From Liolophura sinensis (lineage: Eukaryota > Mollusca > Polyplacophora > Chitonida > Chitonidae), in NCBI RefSeq assembly GCF_032854445.1, contig NC_088301.1:4265703-4329702 (forward strand): 64,000 bases of DNA. Reading direction: 5' to 3'. The notes beneath the pieces are model-generated. The model saw only the letters and a program-made list of their open reading frames with translations, made no database searches and was not told where the DNA came from. Made by a program: the position numbers and the translations under genes. Below are positions 12,827 through 24,960 of the stretch, in pieces. Numbering within the stretch: the stretch's first letter is position 1; the number at the start of each line of letters is the position of its first letter.

Positions 12827-13129
12827 TAGTATTGTTATATACTAAACTGTGAAGTGTGTATAACAAAACAATGGCCGTTTGAGAGCTACGGAAATGTTTG
12901 CGGTTTCTAACCTGCTACTGAGGACGATTAAAACTGAAAACAATGCAAAACTTACCGCGTTGCTTGATAAGGAATGAGTGACTGGCGCCGATGATAGTGA
13001 ATTCATGTGTTTTGCGTTGAACTGCTTAAAAGGTGACAGGTCACTTTACCAGGTGTTTAAAAGTACTCATCAATATGGAAGCTGATAGCGGCCATCCGTG
13101 CTTTCGTCCTTTCTGTTGTTTATTTAGAC

Positions 13130-13260
13130 CAGAAAACAACTACGAAAGGACGAAACAACGAAAGGGCGAGGCAAAAGTGCGAGGCAAAAAATAGAAAAGA
13201 CGAAAAAAAAAGTACAAAAGGGCGAGGCGAAAGTACAAAAGTGCGAGGTGGCAAAACCTT
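13130..13260. repeat. Purine-rich degenerate simple repeat (AAAGGGCGAGGC type)
   Basis: Short blocks such as CGAAAGGGCGAGGC and ACAAAAGTGCGAGG repeat with drift and give strong purine strand asymmetry. The open frame at 13120-13488 on the minus strand is an artefact of this: its product is a run of Phe, Ser, Leu and Pro. Confidence 0.6.
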
Positions 13261-13648
13261 GTTGTTTTGCTTCATAATGATTTGAGGGCGGTGTGGATTT
13301 AGAGATGGGTGTTTGGAATTTGAAGCCATGTAGAACATTTGCAGAGACAGTATAGTGTAGGCTGTGTTACTGCATGGAGATTGTTCTAAACAGCTTGTTC
13401 GTGCAGCTATTGTAAAACAAATTACTTTCGACGGCCATTGTCCAGCATGCAACTTGCTTTTGAATAGTAAAGACGTCACCCGAGGCAATGAGTTCTTGGT
13501 GTTGAAACTAAGCTTATGGAGTTTAACATTACGAATTAGAAAAAGTATTGTAGTTGTATTGTATTGTAATAATATGGACGTTCAACATATCACTGCGTAG
13601 CGCTTATGTTGTTATGTGTCACTAACTAAAGGCAATTTTGGTAGCGAG

Positions 13649-13682
13649 TATTCAGCTGTCTGATTTTACAGACAGCTGAATA
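13649..13682. other. Perfect 14 bp hairpin
   Basis: TATTCAGCTGTCTG and its exact reverse complement are separated by the six-base loop ATTTTA. Nothing coding adjoins it. It could be the terminal hairpin of a mobile element or a transcribed stem-loop. Neither is shown. Confidence 0.75.
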
Positions 13683-14439
13683 TAGGCGACTCCATTAATA
13701 CTATTACTATTAATACTATATGTATTCGGTGAAACACGCAGTTTAATAGCCTAAATGTATAAAACTCTCTTCCCATTTTTTCTAGCTGGACAATTTTTTT
13801 CCCTTTGTCAAAATTAATTTAAAAAATATAGGCCGTATATACAGTCTAAAACCTCAGGCTAAAGTTGTATCATTTGCCATAAGCAGGGAAATAGGGAAAT
13901 TCTCATGGTTTTTCAAACACAAGGCAGTGAAGATTTCCGAGAGTTCAAATCTGGCGCGGATTTGACTTGAAACTGATTATTAAATTAAATAGTAGTAGGA
14001 ACTTCAGGTGATTTTTTAAAATTACATGCATCGAGCTAAAAATAACACCATCGGAAATAGTTCGGCGTATGATTTTCAAAACATTTCTCAGAATGAAAAT
14101 CCGTGCAGTAGTTTTCGATGAATTCAATTTTTAAGATCCCAGAAGGGGTCATTTATTAGAAAAATGGATTGTATGGAAAGGATAGGAAATGGGTCCGTCA
14201 TGATGGCACAAGTTTTCCACTTTATGACATGCCAGGGTTCACTCATTAAAATCCGAACTTAATATTATTCAGCGTATAAGACGAAATTTGGCAGCCCTCT
14301 TAATGATGTATGTTGTATAAATTAATATCATTTAAATTTTACAAATTTTAAAATTGTGGCCTATTTTGCATAACATTTGGATATTAATAGACAATTAAAA
14401 CACGGCTTTGGTATTTAGAGCCTCTATATCAAGCCCAGC
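13683..14439. other. AT-rich DNA, nothing recognised
   Basis: No gene or named repeat is seen between the hairpin and the start of the diverged duplicated segment. Confidence 0.35.
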
Positions 14440-15780
14440 CGAGAAGATATTGGCAAGAAATTACTGAATCAGATATGGTATAGGAGTAGGTTGGATTTTT
14501 GATGACAAAAACAGTTTCTAAACACATTTACACTAGTTACCATGGCAACAGGATATTTTTATGGAAAATGATGGTTTCAGAGGTAATTTGGGGGGCATTT
14601 TATTCCACCATCAACTTCATACAATTCATTAAAATGCGCCGTTACACAAAAAGTCACAAATTACCGCTAAAACAAAATTTGAGGCCTATTTTGGTTACCA
14701 TGGCAACATGGTTACCATTACCATAAGTGTATAGTCATGAAGGTAATCCAACAATTACAGTGGTTTCCATGGAAACGCAGTGGTAATATGTAGGAAATGG
14801 CTTCTCAGAGGTTTTAAATAATATTGTTGCATCTTCTTTCATGTAAAAAAAAAAGGCTGAAAAAGAGATCAACTTTCAGCCATGAGATTTTTTTTTTTGC
14901 TTTATTGTCTATATTATAAGCTGGTTTCCATAGCAACATGGTTCTGTTAAAATCAATGAAGATTGCTTTTTGTGTGATTATATACATGTATCCTCACACG
15001 ATGTATAAAAGCATATAATTAGCCTATGTTATATGTGCACTGAAATTTCTTTTCACTTCATAAAGTTTTCTTTGTCGTTCCCATGCCATTACTTTCTAAT
15101 ATATGTGTTAATAAGTCTTTATGGTACATTTTCTTATGATTGTCTATTCTATGAAAGAAAACATGGCAGTAGAACAATGTTTCGCCGTTTAAATTCGTTT
15201 TGGCTGAAAGTTTTAACCATCTTCAGCTTCATGCTGGTTTCCATGACAGCGACAATTAGTTGTAAGCGGGCCAGACTTTATTGTTCATCTTAGTATTATT
15301 TCAACAGTATATCAAGTGTAACAAACAGGTGACCCACCCAATTTTGTGCTTTCCGTATCTTCTGTGACCGGGATGAGATTTGCATTCACCAGTACCCCTA
15401 TTGTAAATACGGGGTCATTGCGTCAGGTATAGGCCTATATACTTTGTGTAATTCTATTTTACATCGTGGTCCGGATGAGCTGGGTGATTTTAACGCGTGC
15501 ACACTCTCTTCCCAATCCAACATTAGATGGCTTTTTTCCCCCACTATGTTGAAAAATATATAGTCAGTCAACTTACTAACAAACAAGCGCTTACCGGACT
15601 TTCTCCCCCCCCACCCCCAACACAAACACGCACAAAAAAACCCCTCAGACACGTGCAAGTGACCCCAAAGGAAATCCATACAGGCCTACACCACCGTAGA
15701 GCATCATAAACTTTCTGTTCTTCCACATTTACACTGCAGTAAAATGAACAACAAAGACTATAGATAAAAATCATTATTTC
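14440..15780 (+). repeat. Diverged partial copy of the 5.3 kb duplicated unit
   Basis: From about 14440 to 15390 it follows the unit at 22200-23460, sharing GATGACAAAAACAGTTTCTA, the ACAAAAAGTCACAAAT segment and ATAAAGTTTTCTTTGTCGTT. It then jumps to a part resembling 20850-20990 (GTGGTCCGGA, GAGCTGGGT). Divergence is much higher than among the three tandem copies. The SINE present at the matching site in those copies is absent here, near 15048. Confidence 0.75.
14536..14937. promoter_or_regulatory. Cluster of X-box-like palindromes (RFX-type)
   Basis: Four near-palindromes occur at 14536-14549 and 14694-14707 (both GTTACCATGGCAAC), 14763-14776 (GTTTCCATGGAAAC) and 14924-14937 (GTTTCCATAGCAAC). 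They fit the known RFX X-box pattern of two half-sites around AT. The two tandem copies hold weaker versions, for example 22460-22473 and 22619-22632. Whether any RFX factor binds is unknown, and no gene start is adjacent. Confidence 0.45.
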
Positions 15781-16302
15781 TTAATCAAATAGATTAAGTG
15801 ACGACACCATGGATTTTTATTTATCTATAATTGCGTCTGGTTAAATACACAGTTTGGGATATCATACAGTTTAGAGCTTGATTCTCTATGGTTTTCACAA
15901 ATAATGTGAAGAAAGAAAGTATTAAAATTTAAGTTAAGAATTAAGAAATGCTTCACTTTAGCTGTCGATCATATCAGGCTTGTACGAAGCCTTTGACACT
16001 GAAAAACAAAATCGCCTCATCTGTGGCTGTCATGTAAAAACATAGTCCACAATATTTAACTTGGAATCACGACTCCTAAACTCTGCGCACTTTTTAAACT
16101 CAAGTCTCGGGGCACCAATTAACTTTGAATGGCTGAAAATTCGACTATTTCATTTTATAATAACTTTTTTGATATTTATAATAATCCGTTAAAAAAAGCT
16201 AATACAGGAGAATGTAATATATACACAAAGGTAACATAACTTGTAACACAACTGGACTAACTCCTACCCGACAACGCACGCCACTCCCGTAACATCAGGG
16301 TA
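15781..16302. other. Non-coding stretch with an old repeat fragment
   Basis: About 16010-16140 resembles 34800-34990. Both share CATCTGTGGCTGTC and then AAGTCTCGGGGCACCA versus ACGTCTCGAGGCACCA followed by TTAACTTT-AATGGCTG. The rest shows nothing recognisable. Confidence 0.5.
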
Positions 16303-16314
16303 TTTCTAGAAAAT

Positions 16315-16441
16315 ACCTGCGGATGGTCGTGGGTTTCCCGCGGGCTCTGCCCGGTTTCCTCCCACCATAATGCTGGCCGCCGTCGTACAAGTGACATATT
16401 CTTGAGTACGGCGTAAAACACCAATCAAATAACTAAATAAA
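16315..16441 (+). mobile_element. tRNA-derived SINE (family A), strongly 5' truncated, with target-site duplication
   Basis: Only the 3' half is present, from CCTGCGGATGGTCGTGGGTT to the AATA tail. The 11-base duplication TTTCTAGAAAA lies at 16303-16313 and 16442-16452. Confidence 0.93.
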
Positions 16442-16452
16442 TTTCTAGAAAA

Positions 16453-17269
16453 CAGGCGAGAATAAAAAACATTTTGGTCATAAGACCTGGGGTATAAAAT
16501 CGTAACCACTAAGTTTGTGCATAATGTTTGCTATAATCTGTGGTCTAGGCCTACATACCTCCTAAAGTCAGTGAATTATACTAATGTTTCACTTTGAAAA
16601 TGAAATAAATAGCATATACAAGATACAAACGTTCGAGTTTCTTTATTTCGTATTTACTTGATCAAACCAACCGAATATGACATGATCAGAAATGAGAGTT
16701 AGGCCTGTCTCCCATACTCCTTACACCAACATCACTGCCACCACGAGCATATTTTATACAGAAATCTTGAACAACGCCGAGGTGACTGGGGTCAGGGTGA
16801 TGAGGCAGGAAGTGATGTTAGAAAAAATCAAAACTCTGTCTAAACCTTTGCTAATACTTTATACACATGTATTCTATTTATCTAAAGTATGATCGGTATG
16901 ATTCCAACCAACACCTGAAAAATTTTATTGATGAATGCTCATTAAGTAGTTCCGCGCGAGGACACAAGTGGTAAGACGAAGCCTAAACAAGCCTACGTGC
17001 GCCAAGCAGGCACAAACGGTCAAGTTTGTCTAGTGGTGGCAGTGATGTAAAGCGAGTGTCAGATCGACACATGCCATGTAAGGAGTATGCCTATCGCTGT
17101 GTTTAGAACAGACGTCATCCAATTAGAAAACAGTAACCAAAAGGATTGACGCTTTACACATAAAGAAAAAAATTGTTTTATTGCACGATATCAATTTCTC
17201 TGCTACATCTAGAACGCAAAGGGATTTCAGAGATAGGCCTACCGTATTTATATAACAATTGTCTTAATG
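16453..17269. other. Non-coding, possible ancient repeat
   Basis: Short matches to the 5.3 kb unit occur, such as GGTGGCAGTGATG near 17035 against 21685, with GAAGCC and AAACAA nearby. These suggest a very old relative. No gene is recognised. Confidence 0.35.
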
Positions 17270-17460
17270 GGTATACATAATTGTACCCAATGGGAATTTT
17301 TTTTTCGGTTAGCCCTGGACATACCACCGGGCATTTATTGACCTTTGGCCATGAATTTACAGCCTTAAAATACCCACGTTCTCATATATTGCATATGACA
17401 GTGCAATGCCAAGGAATTAGCCTTTACCTGGTGCCCATTTTCCCTGCTTGAACTAAACTA

Positions 17461-18989
17461 GTGCTCAAAAGAAAGTATACAGCTGTTTGATCAGACATCA
17501 AATAAAAACGGAAAGAAATATATTTGAAATTATTTTTAATTCCATAAGAATATTCCATTTCACCTGAAACGTCCATACATACAGTTCATTGAATGGTGAA
17601 GGTTTGGTTTGATGGTCAGTCAAAAAGATGTGGTGTCAACAGAACATTTACACATTTGCAAAATTCAAATGAAGCATTTTTCCCTCTGGAAATGTCATTC
17701 AAATCATGCTCAGTAGCGAGTGTGGCCTCCATTGGCATTGATGCAGGCCACAACACGTCGCCGCATTGATGACGTCAGGCGTCGAATGACGTTAGGTGTG
17801 ATTCGTTGCCATTCTTGTTGGAGACACTCTTCCAGATGTTGAACGGTCACAGGTGGCACTGGCAGTCTTCTGACTTGTCTGCCCAGGTGGTCCCACAAGT
17901 ACTCAATTGGATTGAGGTCGGGTGAACATGCCGGTCATGGTAAGAGATCGATGTTGGCGTTCTGTAGAAAGTTGTTCGTCAATCTTGCAGTATGAGGTCT
18001 TGCATTATCATGCTGGTACAAAATTCCTCTATGCTGTTGGTGGATAAATGGCACTACAACCGGTCGTAAAACTTCATCCGTGTATCTGCGAGCATTGAGG
18101 TTCCCATGAATCACCACCAGCCTCGTCTTCAGATCGCCGCAGATGCCTCCCCACACCATCACACTACCACCTCCAACGCTCGAACTTGCTGAACGCAATT
18201 TGGCACCAAACGTTCTCCTACACGCCTGTATACCCTAGCCCGACCGTCATTTTTGTACACGCAAAACCTGCTCTCGTCGGAGAACATTACCCGTGCCCAT
18301 TCACGCCTCTGCCGGCGTAGAACGCGCCTGGCCCATATCAGCCGACGACGTTGAGTTTGAGGCGTCAGATAAACTCCACAATACGGTCGACGTGCCCTAA
18401 TGCCGTGTTGACGTAGTCGACGGTAGACTGTGTGTCGACTAATCGGGTGCCCTAGTGCCGTCTCCGCCGTTGACGTTGCCGTTACGTTCCGATTGCGGAG
18501 GTGAATGGTCCGGATGTGTCGATCTTCAGCGGGGGTGGTGACGCGTGGTCGACCGCTCCTAGACCTGTCGGATGTAACGCCTGTCTGCCGGAGTCGCTGC
18601 ATAGGTCTGACGATAGTTGCTCTTGTGCAACCAAAGGTTCTGGCAATGGCGGCGTTGGTCGCTCCTTGCTGGGCCATGCCGACAGCTCTCTCTCGCTCAA
18701 CTTGGCTCAAACGTGGCATACCTCTGGTGTTTTTTTGACGACTGTGTTCCTAACGTTTCCCGTCGACTCATTTATACCGCCAAAATGTACGTTCATGTCG
18801 TGTTACACGTGGAAGGGCCATTTTTCGATTTTATGCTAAGTTTAGGCAAATCTTGCTTTGTTGGGCCAGTTTGTTCCCTGGATGGATCGGCGTTTACACG
18901 GGTAATAGGGCTCATCATGGATAATTTCTCAATTTTTACTTTGCGCGATTTTTATGTATTTGTTTTGGTGTATACTTTCTTTTGAGCAC
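17461..18989 (-). mobile_element. Tc1/mariner DNA transposon with intact ends
   Basis: Terminal inverted repeats start GTGCTCAAAAGAAAGTATAC at 17461 and match the reverse complement at the right end for at least 21 bases. A TA target duplication lies at 17459-17460 and 18990-18991. The body carries one transposase gene on the minus strand. Copies 2 and 3 of the surrounding duplication keep the uninterrupted site. Confidence 0.95.
17710..18719 (-). pseudogene. Tc1/mariner transposase, inactivated by a frameshift and a stop
   Basis: The gene would encode the cut-and-paste transposase of the surrounding element. The N-terminal part (18719-18159) has the paired helix-turn-helix region, with MPRLSQVERERAVGMAQQGA at its start and a GRPR motif, then FSDESRF with the first catalytic Asp. 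The frame breaks near 18175, where one base is missing in the GGAGGT region. It resumes in another frame at 18198-17935 with VMVWGG and HDNARPHTA, which holds the second Asp. A TGA at about 17936 stands where the family has Trp, just before PACSPDLNPIEYLWDHLG, which carries the third catalytic acid. The last part ends at 17710. Total length would be about 335 residues, normal for Tc1. The two lesions make this copy non-autonomous. Confidence 0.93.
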
Positions 18990-19937
18990 TAGTATATATC
19001 AGCAGTATAAGAGCTTTCTAAAGTTCTCCGAAAAATGTTTCAGTTTAAAATTGTTTATCAATGCAAGAATTTAATGATTTATCCGAAGTTATTTCAAATG
19101 GCAATATGTCATTCACAGTTTCCATTTAATTTCCAAATAGTTCAGGGCTAATATTCTAAGATCAGCGCACCTTGTGTAACCACTAGTTTATTCTGTCAGA
19201 CATATATACTTTGTACAAAGCTCAGCTTACTGTGGTCAGGAGGAGCTGAGTTACCCGAACCCTTGTTTAGCACTACCTTTGCCCTCCATCAATAGACCAT
19301 TATCTGTTTTGTCACTTGTCGTTCTAGCTACTGTTGTCAAGGAAGAAAAGAACTATAAATTTTGATTAGACAAAATGCTCACACTTGGGTTATCTCTTAA
19401 ACAAAACATCCGTCTAACGACTTACCATAGAATGACCTCATGAATTGAAGTACGGCTTTCTATTTATTCATTAATTTATTTATTTATTCATTTATTTATT
19501 CATTTCTGTTATCTTTTAAACTAAACATGACTCAACATGCCTTGTCTCAATTCATGAGAATTCTATTTATTTAGTGGTGTTTAACGCCGTACTCAAGACG
19601 GGGACTAAATGCCAAATATTCTTACTACAAGGTTTTCTGCGCTTCTCACAATAATTGACAACTTTATTAGATTGTCGAATTAAAATAAACAAATCATTAA
19701 GTGTTGACAACTATAGGCATATAAATCATTAGTTAAATGGTCTGTGTATGTAAATTCTTTTTAACATTGGTAAAGGTCTAGTAAGTTGAATAAATGGGTT
19801 TTCAATTGCCCAATTCATTCGTGGGGTATTTTTGCAGATGTGATATGCATCTGTGCCTCAGAATCAACTAGCCATCTCTACTGCCACAAACCAAACCATA
19901 ACTTAAGTCTCTATTGTGTCCGTGAGTCGCGTTCTCG

Positions 19938-20253
19938 GGTGAGTAAGTGAATGCTTGGGGTTTAACGTCGTACTTAACATTTTTTCAGTCATATGACGAC
20001 GAAGGAATCCTTAGAGCTGCTTCACTAAGACACCTTACCGAAAACAAGTAAACTGCCCCGCCCGAGACATTATATATACTGATACACGTCAACCAGTCGT
20101 TGCACTATCCTCCTCATGCTAAACGCCAGGCGACGAAGTTACAACTTCCTCTTTTAAGGTCTTAGGTCTGACGCGACCCAGGATTGACCCTGGATCTACC
20201 GCTCTGGAAGCGAGTTTCTTTATTTCTAAATACCAACTGTGCTATCGGGGCCA
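19938..20253 (-). mobile_element. tRNA-derived SINE (family B), internally rearranged, duplication copy 1
   Basis: The minus strand shows a tRNA-like head (AGCACAGTTGG, then GGGTCAATCCTGGGTCG) and the tail GACGTTAAACCCCAAGCA followed by TCACT repeats. The head carries a GAAACTCGCTTCC replacement and the body has a deletion relative to copy 3. Flanks GTCGCGTTCTCG and GTCACGTACTCG are the decayed target duplication. Confidence 0.85.
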
Positions 20254-22862
20254 GTCACGTACTCGAATCCAGCTCGATCGCGGGTGGATTCATCGCCTGG
20301 GGTCTTATTGTAAGCTGTAAAATATTGATATCATTTACTGAATTCAGGATATCATCTGAATGCCGACATATTTTAGGAAAAAAATCCATATATTTATTTT
20401 AAGAATACCATATAAATAAAGAAACAATGCGTAAGGAAATGCATGATTTATGTGTAACTCTTTTCGATTGTAGAAAATTTACACACCATAACTCCTTAGT
20501 AAAATATTTAAAAAATGTACAATTTTCTTACGCACAATAGAGTATACCTAAAGTGATCTGTAGGGAGAAAATTACAGGTGATTTTGCACTGCGCAGGGGT
20601 TGTCTCCCTTTTATAGGCTGACACGTTCAGTGGTTGGAGCAGCGAGTATCCATGACTTCAGTGGGTTCTTTGAACAATTTTTCAACATTTGAAATAGTTT
20701 AGAAATACAAGAATTGCCTGACTTATCCGACATGAATGGATGAAAATATGTCAATCAACGCTTCTGTGGAATATATATATATATTTCAGGGGGGGGGGGG
20801 GGGTTAAGGGAACTAAAACCCCTGATGTAAACACGTGTTCATTGTGTTAGGTATATATACTTTGTGCAATGCCAACAAAAGCGTGGTCCGGAGGAGCTGG
20901 GTTATCTTGAATCATTCACAATCTCTTCCCACTCCAACATTAGACCGCTTTTTTTTTTCTTTTTTTTTTCCCCCTTCCCACATTCTGATGATTAATATGT
21001 AGGTAATGAACTTACTAACCAAGCAAGCTCCGTTTTGTTAACGGAAGACACCGGTCTAACCTCTACCTGTATCACATGGCATGGTATAGACCTTATTCTG
21101 GTGCAGATTTCAGAATAACACTTGTATTCTTAAAAATGGTTGAATTGCAAACAGAAATATTGAATAGTGTAACGCCTTGCGTGCATTTCTTGGAGTTGTA
21201 ATGTATATCCCTGAATATAAAATTCCCACGGACCATAACACTGTTGTCATCCAATATATGCATGAGTTTGGAAATACAGTAGTATTTGTAGTCGTCATAT
21301 TGCACTCTGTCAACTGGAATTGTACTTAACTGTATTGAAATCGAAGTGTACTTTTCATCTTCTAATTCAACATTATTAGTACATCAGTTGTTTTATTAAA
21401 GATATAAAATAATGGACCTTGGTGAGATTATATAGGGCCTAAGTAGTAGGTACAACGTTGCTGGGTATACATTTGTGCAGTCTATAACCTTGTGAGTCTA
21501 TTGAAAACCACTGTGTTCTTACAGCGGGTTTTAATCGCAGTGTGCACAGTCTACATATAAAGGAGAACGTTTAATTCTGCTATATAGCCGTGTAATAACA
21601 GAAGGTGGGAGGTGAGGAGACGTTTATCACATCCGGTCGTGCCTCATTCACTGGGCTTTCTGCATGTCCGTGGTAATGTGGCGGTGGCAGTGATGCTAAA
21701 TCAGTACAAATGAAGCCCTAAACAACGAGTCACACAAGATGCGGGTCCAGTCCACGTCTTGTACAGGCTATGTGTAGATTCTGTATCTCTCTTTGTTCAT
21801 AACAGAACTTTAGTGAGTATGGAAGCCGGCTGAGGACATATTGCCCTGCGGCTTCAGGTACCATGACCAATCACACCAATGGTGACCGTGTGTGCCGTAA
21901 TTGTTGTGTATAACCGAATACTTTATCAATTTTGTAATTACAATGCTAATTCACTAATAATATTCATACAGGGACTCTCTGTGCTGAGCGCCATGGGAGG
22001 TAGCGACAAGTACCATTTGTTATAGCCAGGCTCAGTCTGCCTGCTTTATGCAGTGTAATAAGGGACACATGCACTTGCGTATGGAGTGCACATGTATTTA
22101 GAAACACTAGTAAGGCGGTTCACGTGTTAGATCAGGACCCTGTATATTGCTTGTCTAGTCAGGCTAATGTCCACACAGAATTTGTTGGACAAAGTATTCA
22201 GGCAATATTGTCGTAAGAAATTACTCAATCCAACATGGTATAGAAGTGGGTTGGATTTTCGATGACAAAAACGGTTTCTAAACAGATTTACACTGGTTAC
22301 CATGGCAGTAGGATAAATTTTTATGAGAAAATGATTTATATGTCACAGAGGTAATTTTTTGGGCATTTTATGCCACTGTTAACTTCATATAATTTATTCA
22401 TTTCCTGTTACACAAAAAGTCACAAATCACCACTAAAACAACTTTTGGTTCCTATTTTCGTTACCATGGCATCAGCATTTTCTAGATATACTAGTAACAC
22501 AGAATATATCAGCATGATAGCCTCGAAAGCCTTGAAAAGATATGTCGAGAAGACAGTTAACTAAACGAAAGGTATGTGTTAAGTGTACAGTCATGTAGGT
22601 AATCTAACAATTGTAGTGGTTTCCATGGCAACACTATGGTAATATGTTGGAAATGGTTTCTGAAACCAACTGTCAGCCATGAGGTTAATTCGTTTCTTTA
22701 TTGTTTATATTATAAGCTGGTTTCGATGGTTCAACATGGTTAGAATCAGTGAAGATTGGTTTCTGTGTGATTATATACATGAATTCTCATACGGTGTATA
22801 GCCTATGATAGGCTAAACATATAATTAACCTATGTTATATGTGCATTGAAAAATTTTTCTTT

Positions 22863-23116
22863 GGGGCCTCCGTAGCTCAGTTGGTTAGCGCGCTAGCGCA
22901 GCGTAATGACCCAGGAGTCTCTCACCAATGCAGTCGCTGTAAGTACGTCCAGCTCATGCTGGCTTCCTCTCCGGTCGTACGTGGGACGGTCTGCCAAGAA
23001 CCTCCGGATGGTCGTGGGATTCCCGGTTTCCACCTATCATAATGCTGGCCGCCGTCGTATAAGTGAAATATTCTTGAGTACGGCGTAAAACACCAAATAA
23101 ATAAATAAATAAATAA
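22863..23116 (+). mobile_element. tRNA-derived SINE (family A), full length, duplication copy 1
   Basis: It starts GGGGCCTCCGTAGCTCAGTT, with the A-box TAGCTCAGTTGG. It contains a mutated B-box (GTACGTCCAGC) and ends GGCGTAAAACACCAAATAAA plus AATA repeats. Imperfect target duplications AAAAATTTTTCTT and AAAAATGTTCTT flank it. Open frames over it on the plus strand are artefacts. Confidence 0.95.
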
Positions 23117-24846
23117 AAATGTTCTTACTTCATAAAGTTTTCTTTGTCGTTACTATGACAGTGATTTTCTAATAAATGTGCTAACAAGTCTTTATGGTAT
23201 CTTTATGTATGATTATCTAGTCAGTTAAAAGAAACATGGTAGTGGAACAAAATATTTGGCCGTTTAAAGTCTTTTTCACGGAAAGATTTAACCATTTTCA
23301 GCTTCATGACAGCGACAATTGGTTATAAGCGGGCCAGCCTCTATTTTTCATCTCAATGTCATTTCAACAATATATCGCACGCACCAAACAACCAAGTGAC
23401 CAACTCAATTTTATTCTTCCAGTATCTTGTGTGGCAGGGATAAGTATTCGTAATTTCTCTGAAAATGGATGTCAAACATCTGTACAGTGGCAGCTTGAGT
23501 ATTTTCTGTCATTTTGCAATGCACCTTTATATTCACATGCATTTAATGAGAAGATTTTTTTATGATGACAAACAAATCGAAATGTTTCTGTTGAAACTGC
23601 TGGATACATGTAGGTTGATATGTACTTTACTTTCAAGCAAAGGTTCAAAACAATACTCCTACCATATCTACCGTGTTTAGTCATTCAGTGATCAGTATCT
23701 GAAGGTTTTAACAGTGGCTATTGGTGAAGTAACAAATTTGACAATTAAGCAGCATGTATTTATTAAAGAATTTTGGAGAAACACATCTACATATAAACTA
23801 CTGTAGTTCAAGCCATGTGTTCTTTCAAACACACAATAGCGTGTAGTCTGGCAGAAGGAACTATTGCACGTTATTGTGCGATGCGCAGGAGTTGCCGCCC
23901 CTTTCAGCCGTTTACTTTTTTGCGTGACGCGTCAAGTATTCATGACTCTAGTTGAGTTCTTTGAACAATGTTTCAAGATTTAAAATAGTTTACAAATACG
24001 AAATTTTCGAGTTTTATCCCATATCATTTTAAATGGAAAGATATAATTTAGATTTTTATTTAAATTTGTTTTCCACATATACGTATATATAATTGTGCCC
24101 AATGGGAATATTTTTTTTGTAGTTCGCTCTGGACGTACCACTGGGCATTTATTGACCTTTCACACTGAATATACAGTTCACCTTCAGAGTACCCACGTTC
24201 TCATGTATTGCAGGTGCCCGTGCAATGTCAAGAAATTAGTTCTCTTTGCTGGTGCCCATTTTCCCTGCATGAACTGTATCAGCAGTGTATATGAACTTTG
24301 TGAAGTTCTCGGAAAAATGATTCACTCTTTAAAATCGTTTATCGGTGAAAGAATTTAATGATTTATCCGAAGTTATTTCAAACGGCAACATGTCATTAAC
24401 AGTTTCCATGTAATTTCCAAACAGTTCAGGGCTAATATTCTAATATCAGCGCACCTTGTGTAACCACGAGTTTATTCTGTCAGACATATATACTTTGTAC
24501 AAAGCTCAGCTTTCTGTGGTCAGGAGGAGCTGAGTTACCCGAACCCTTGTTTAGCACTACCTTTGCCCTCCATCAATAGACCATTATCTGTTTTGTCACT
24601 TGTCGTTCTAGCTACTATTGTCAAGGAAGAAAAGAACTATAAATTTTGATTAGACAAAATGCTCACACTTGGGTTATCTCTTAAACAAAACATCCGTCTA
24701 ACGACTTACCATAGAATGACCTCATGAATTGAAGTACGGCTTTCTATTTATTCATTAATTTATTTATTTATTCATTTATTTATTCATTTCTGTTATCTTT
24801 TAAACTAAACATGACTCAACATGCCTTGTCTCAATTCATGAGAATT

Positions 24847-24960
24847 CTATTTATTTAGTGGTGTTTAACGCCGTACTCAAGACGGGGACTCAATGTAGGG
24901 ACGAAAAGCGCACAGAGCCCAGTGAAACACAGGACCAACCGCAGGATGCCTCCAAATCTT
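24847..24960 (-). mobile_element. SINE fragment (family A-type tail), duplication copy 2
   Basis: The tail TGAGTACGGCGTTAAACACCA, read on the minus strand, is followed by an abbreviated body. The fuller version is in copy 3 at 30080-30235. Copy 1 keeps only about 45 bases, at 19569-19610. Confidence 0.7.

Larger units (their letters stand above)
17270..24063 (+). repeat. Segmental tandem duplication, copy 1 (about 5.26 kb plus a 1.5 kb Tc1 insertion)
   Basis: Once the transposon at 17461-18989 is removed, the sequence follows copy 2 almost base for base over long stretches. Examples are 19140-19550 against 24424-24840 and 21060-21560 against 26340-26840. It lacks a segment of about 60 bases that copies 2 and 3 keep (24895-24954) and about 30 bases near 22210. 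It keeps about 46 bases near 19866-19915 that copy 2 lost. The left boundary is approximate. Confidence 0.9.

Noticed and set aside
21093-21313. Minus-strand open frames repeated near 26390-26641 and 32255-32506
   Set aside because: Two overlapping frames are equally conserved across the three copies, which is expected for duplicated non-coding DNA. No motif or splice context is visible.
22370-22564. 64-codon open frame identical in protein at 27685-27879
   Set aside because: The identity follows from recent DNA duplication of the whole 5.3 kb unit. The diverged copy at 14.5 kb breaks the frame, so there is no sign of protein selection.
22863-22935. Possible functional tRNA at the start of the family A SINE
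   Set aside because: The head has A- and B-box-like parts, but the anticodon and acceptor stems do not pair. It is followed by the SINE body and tail.
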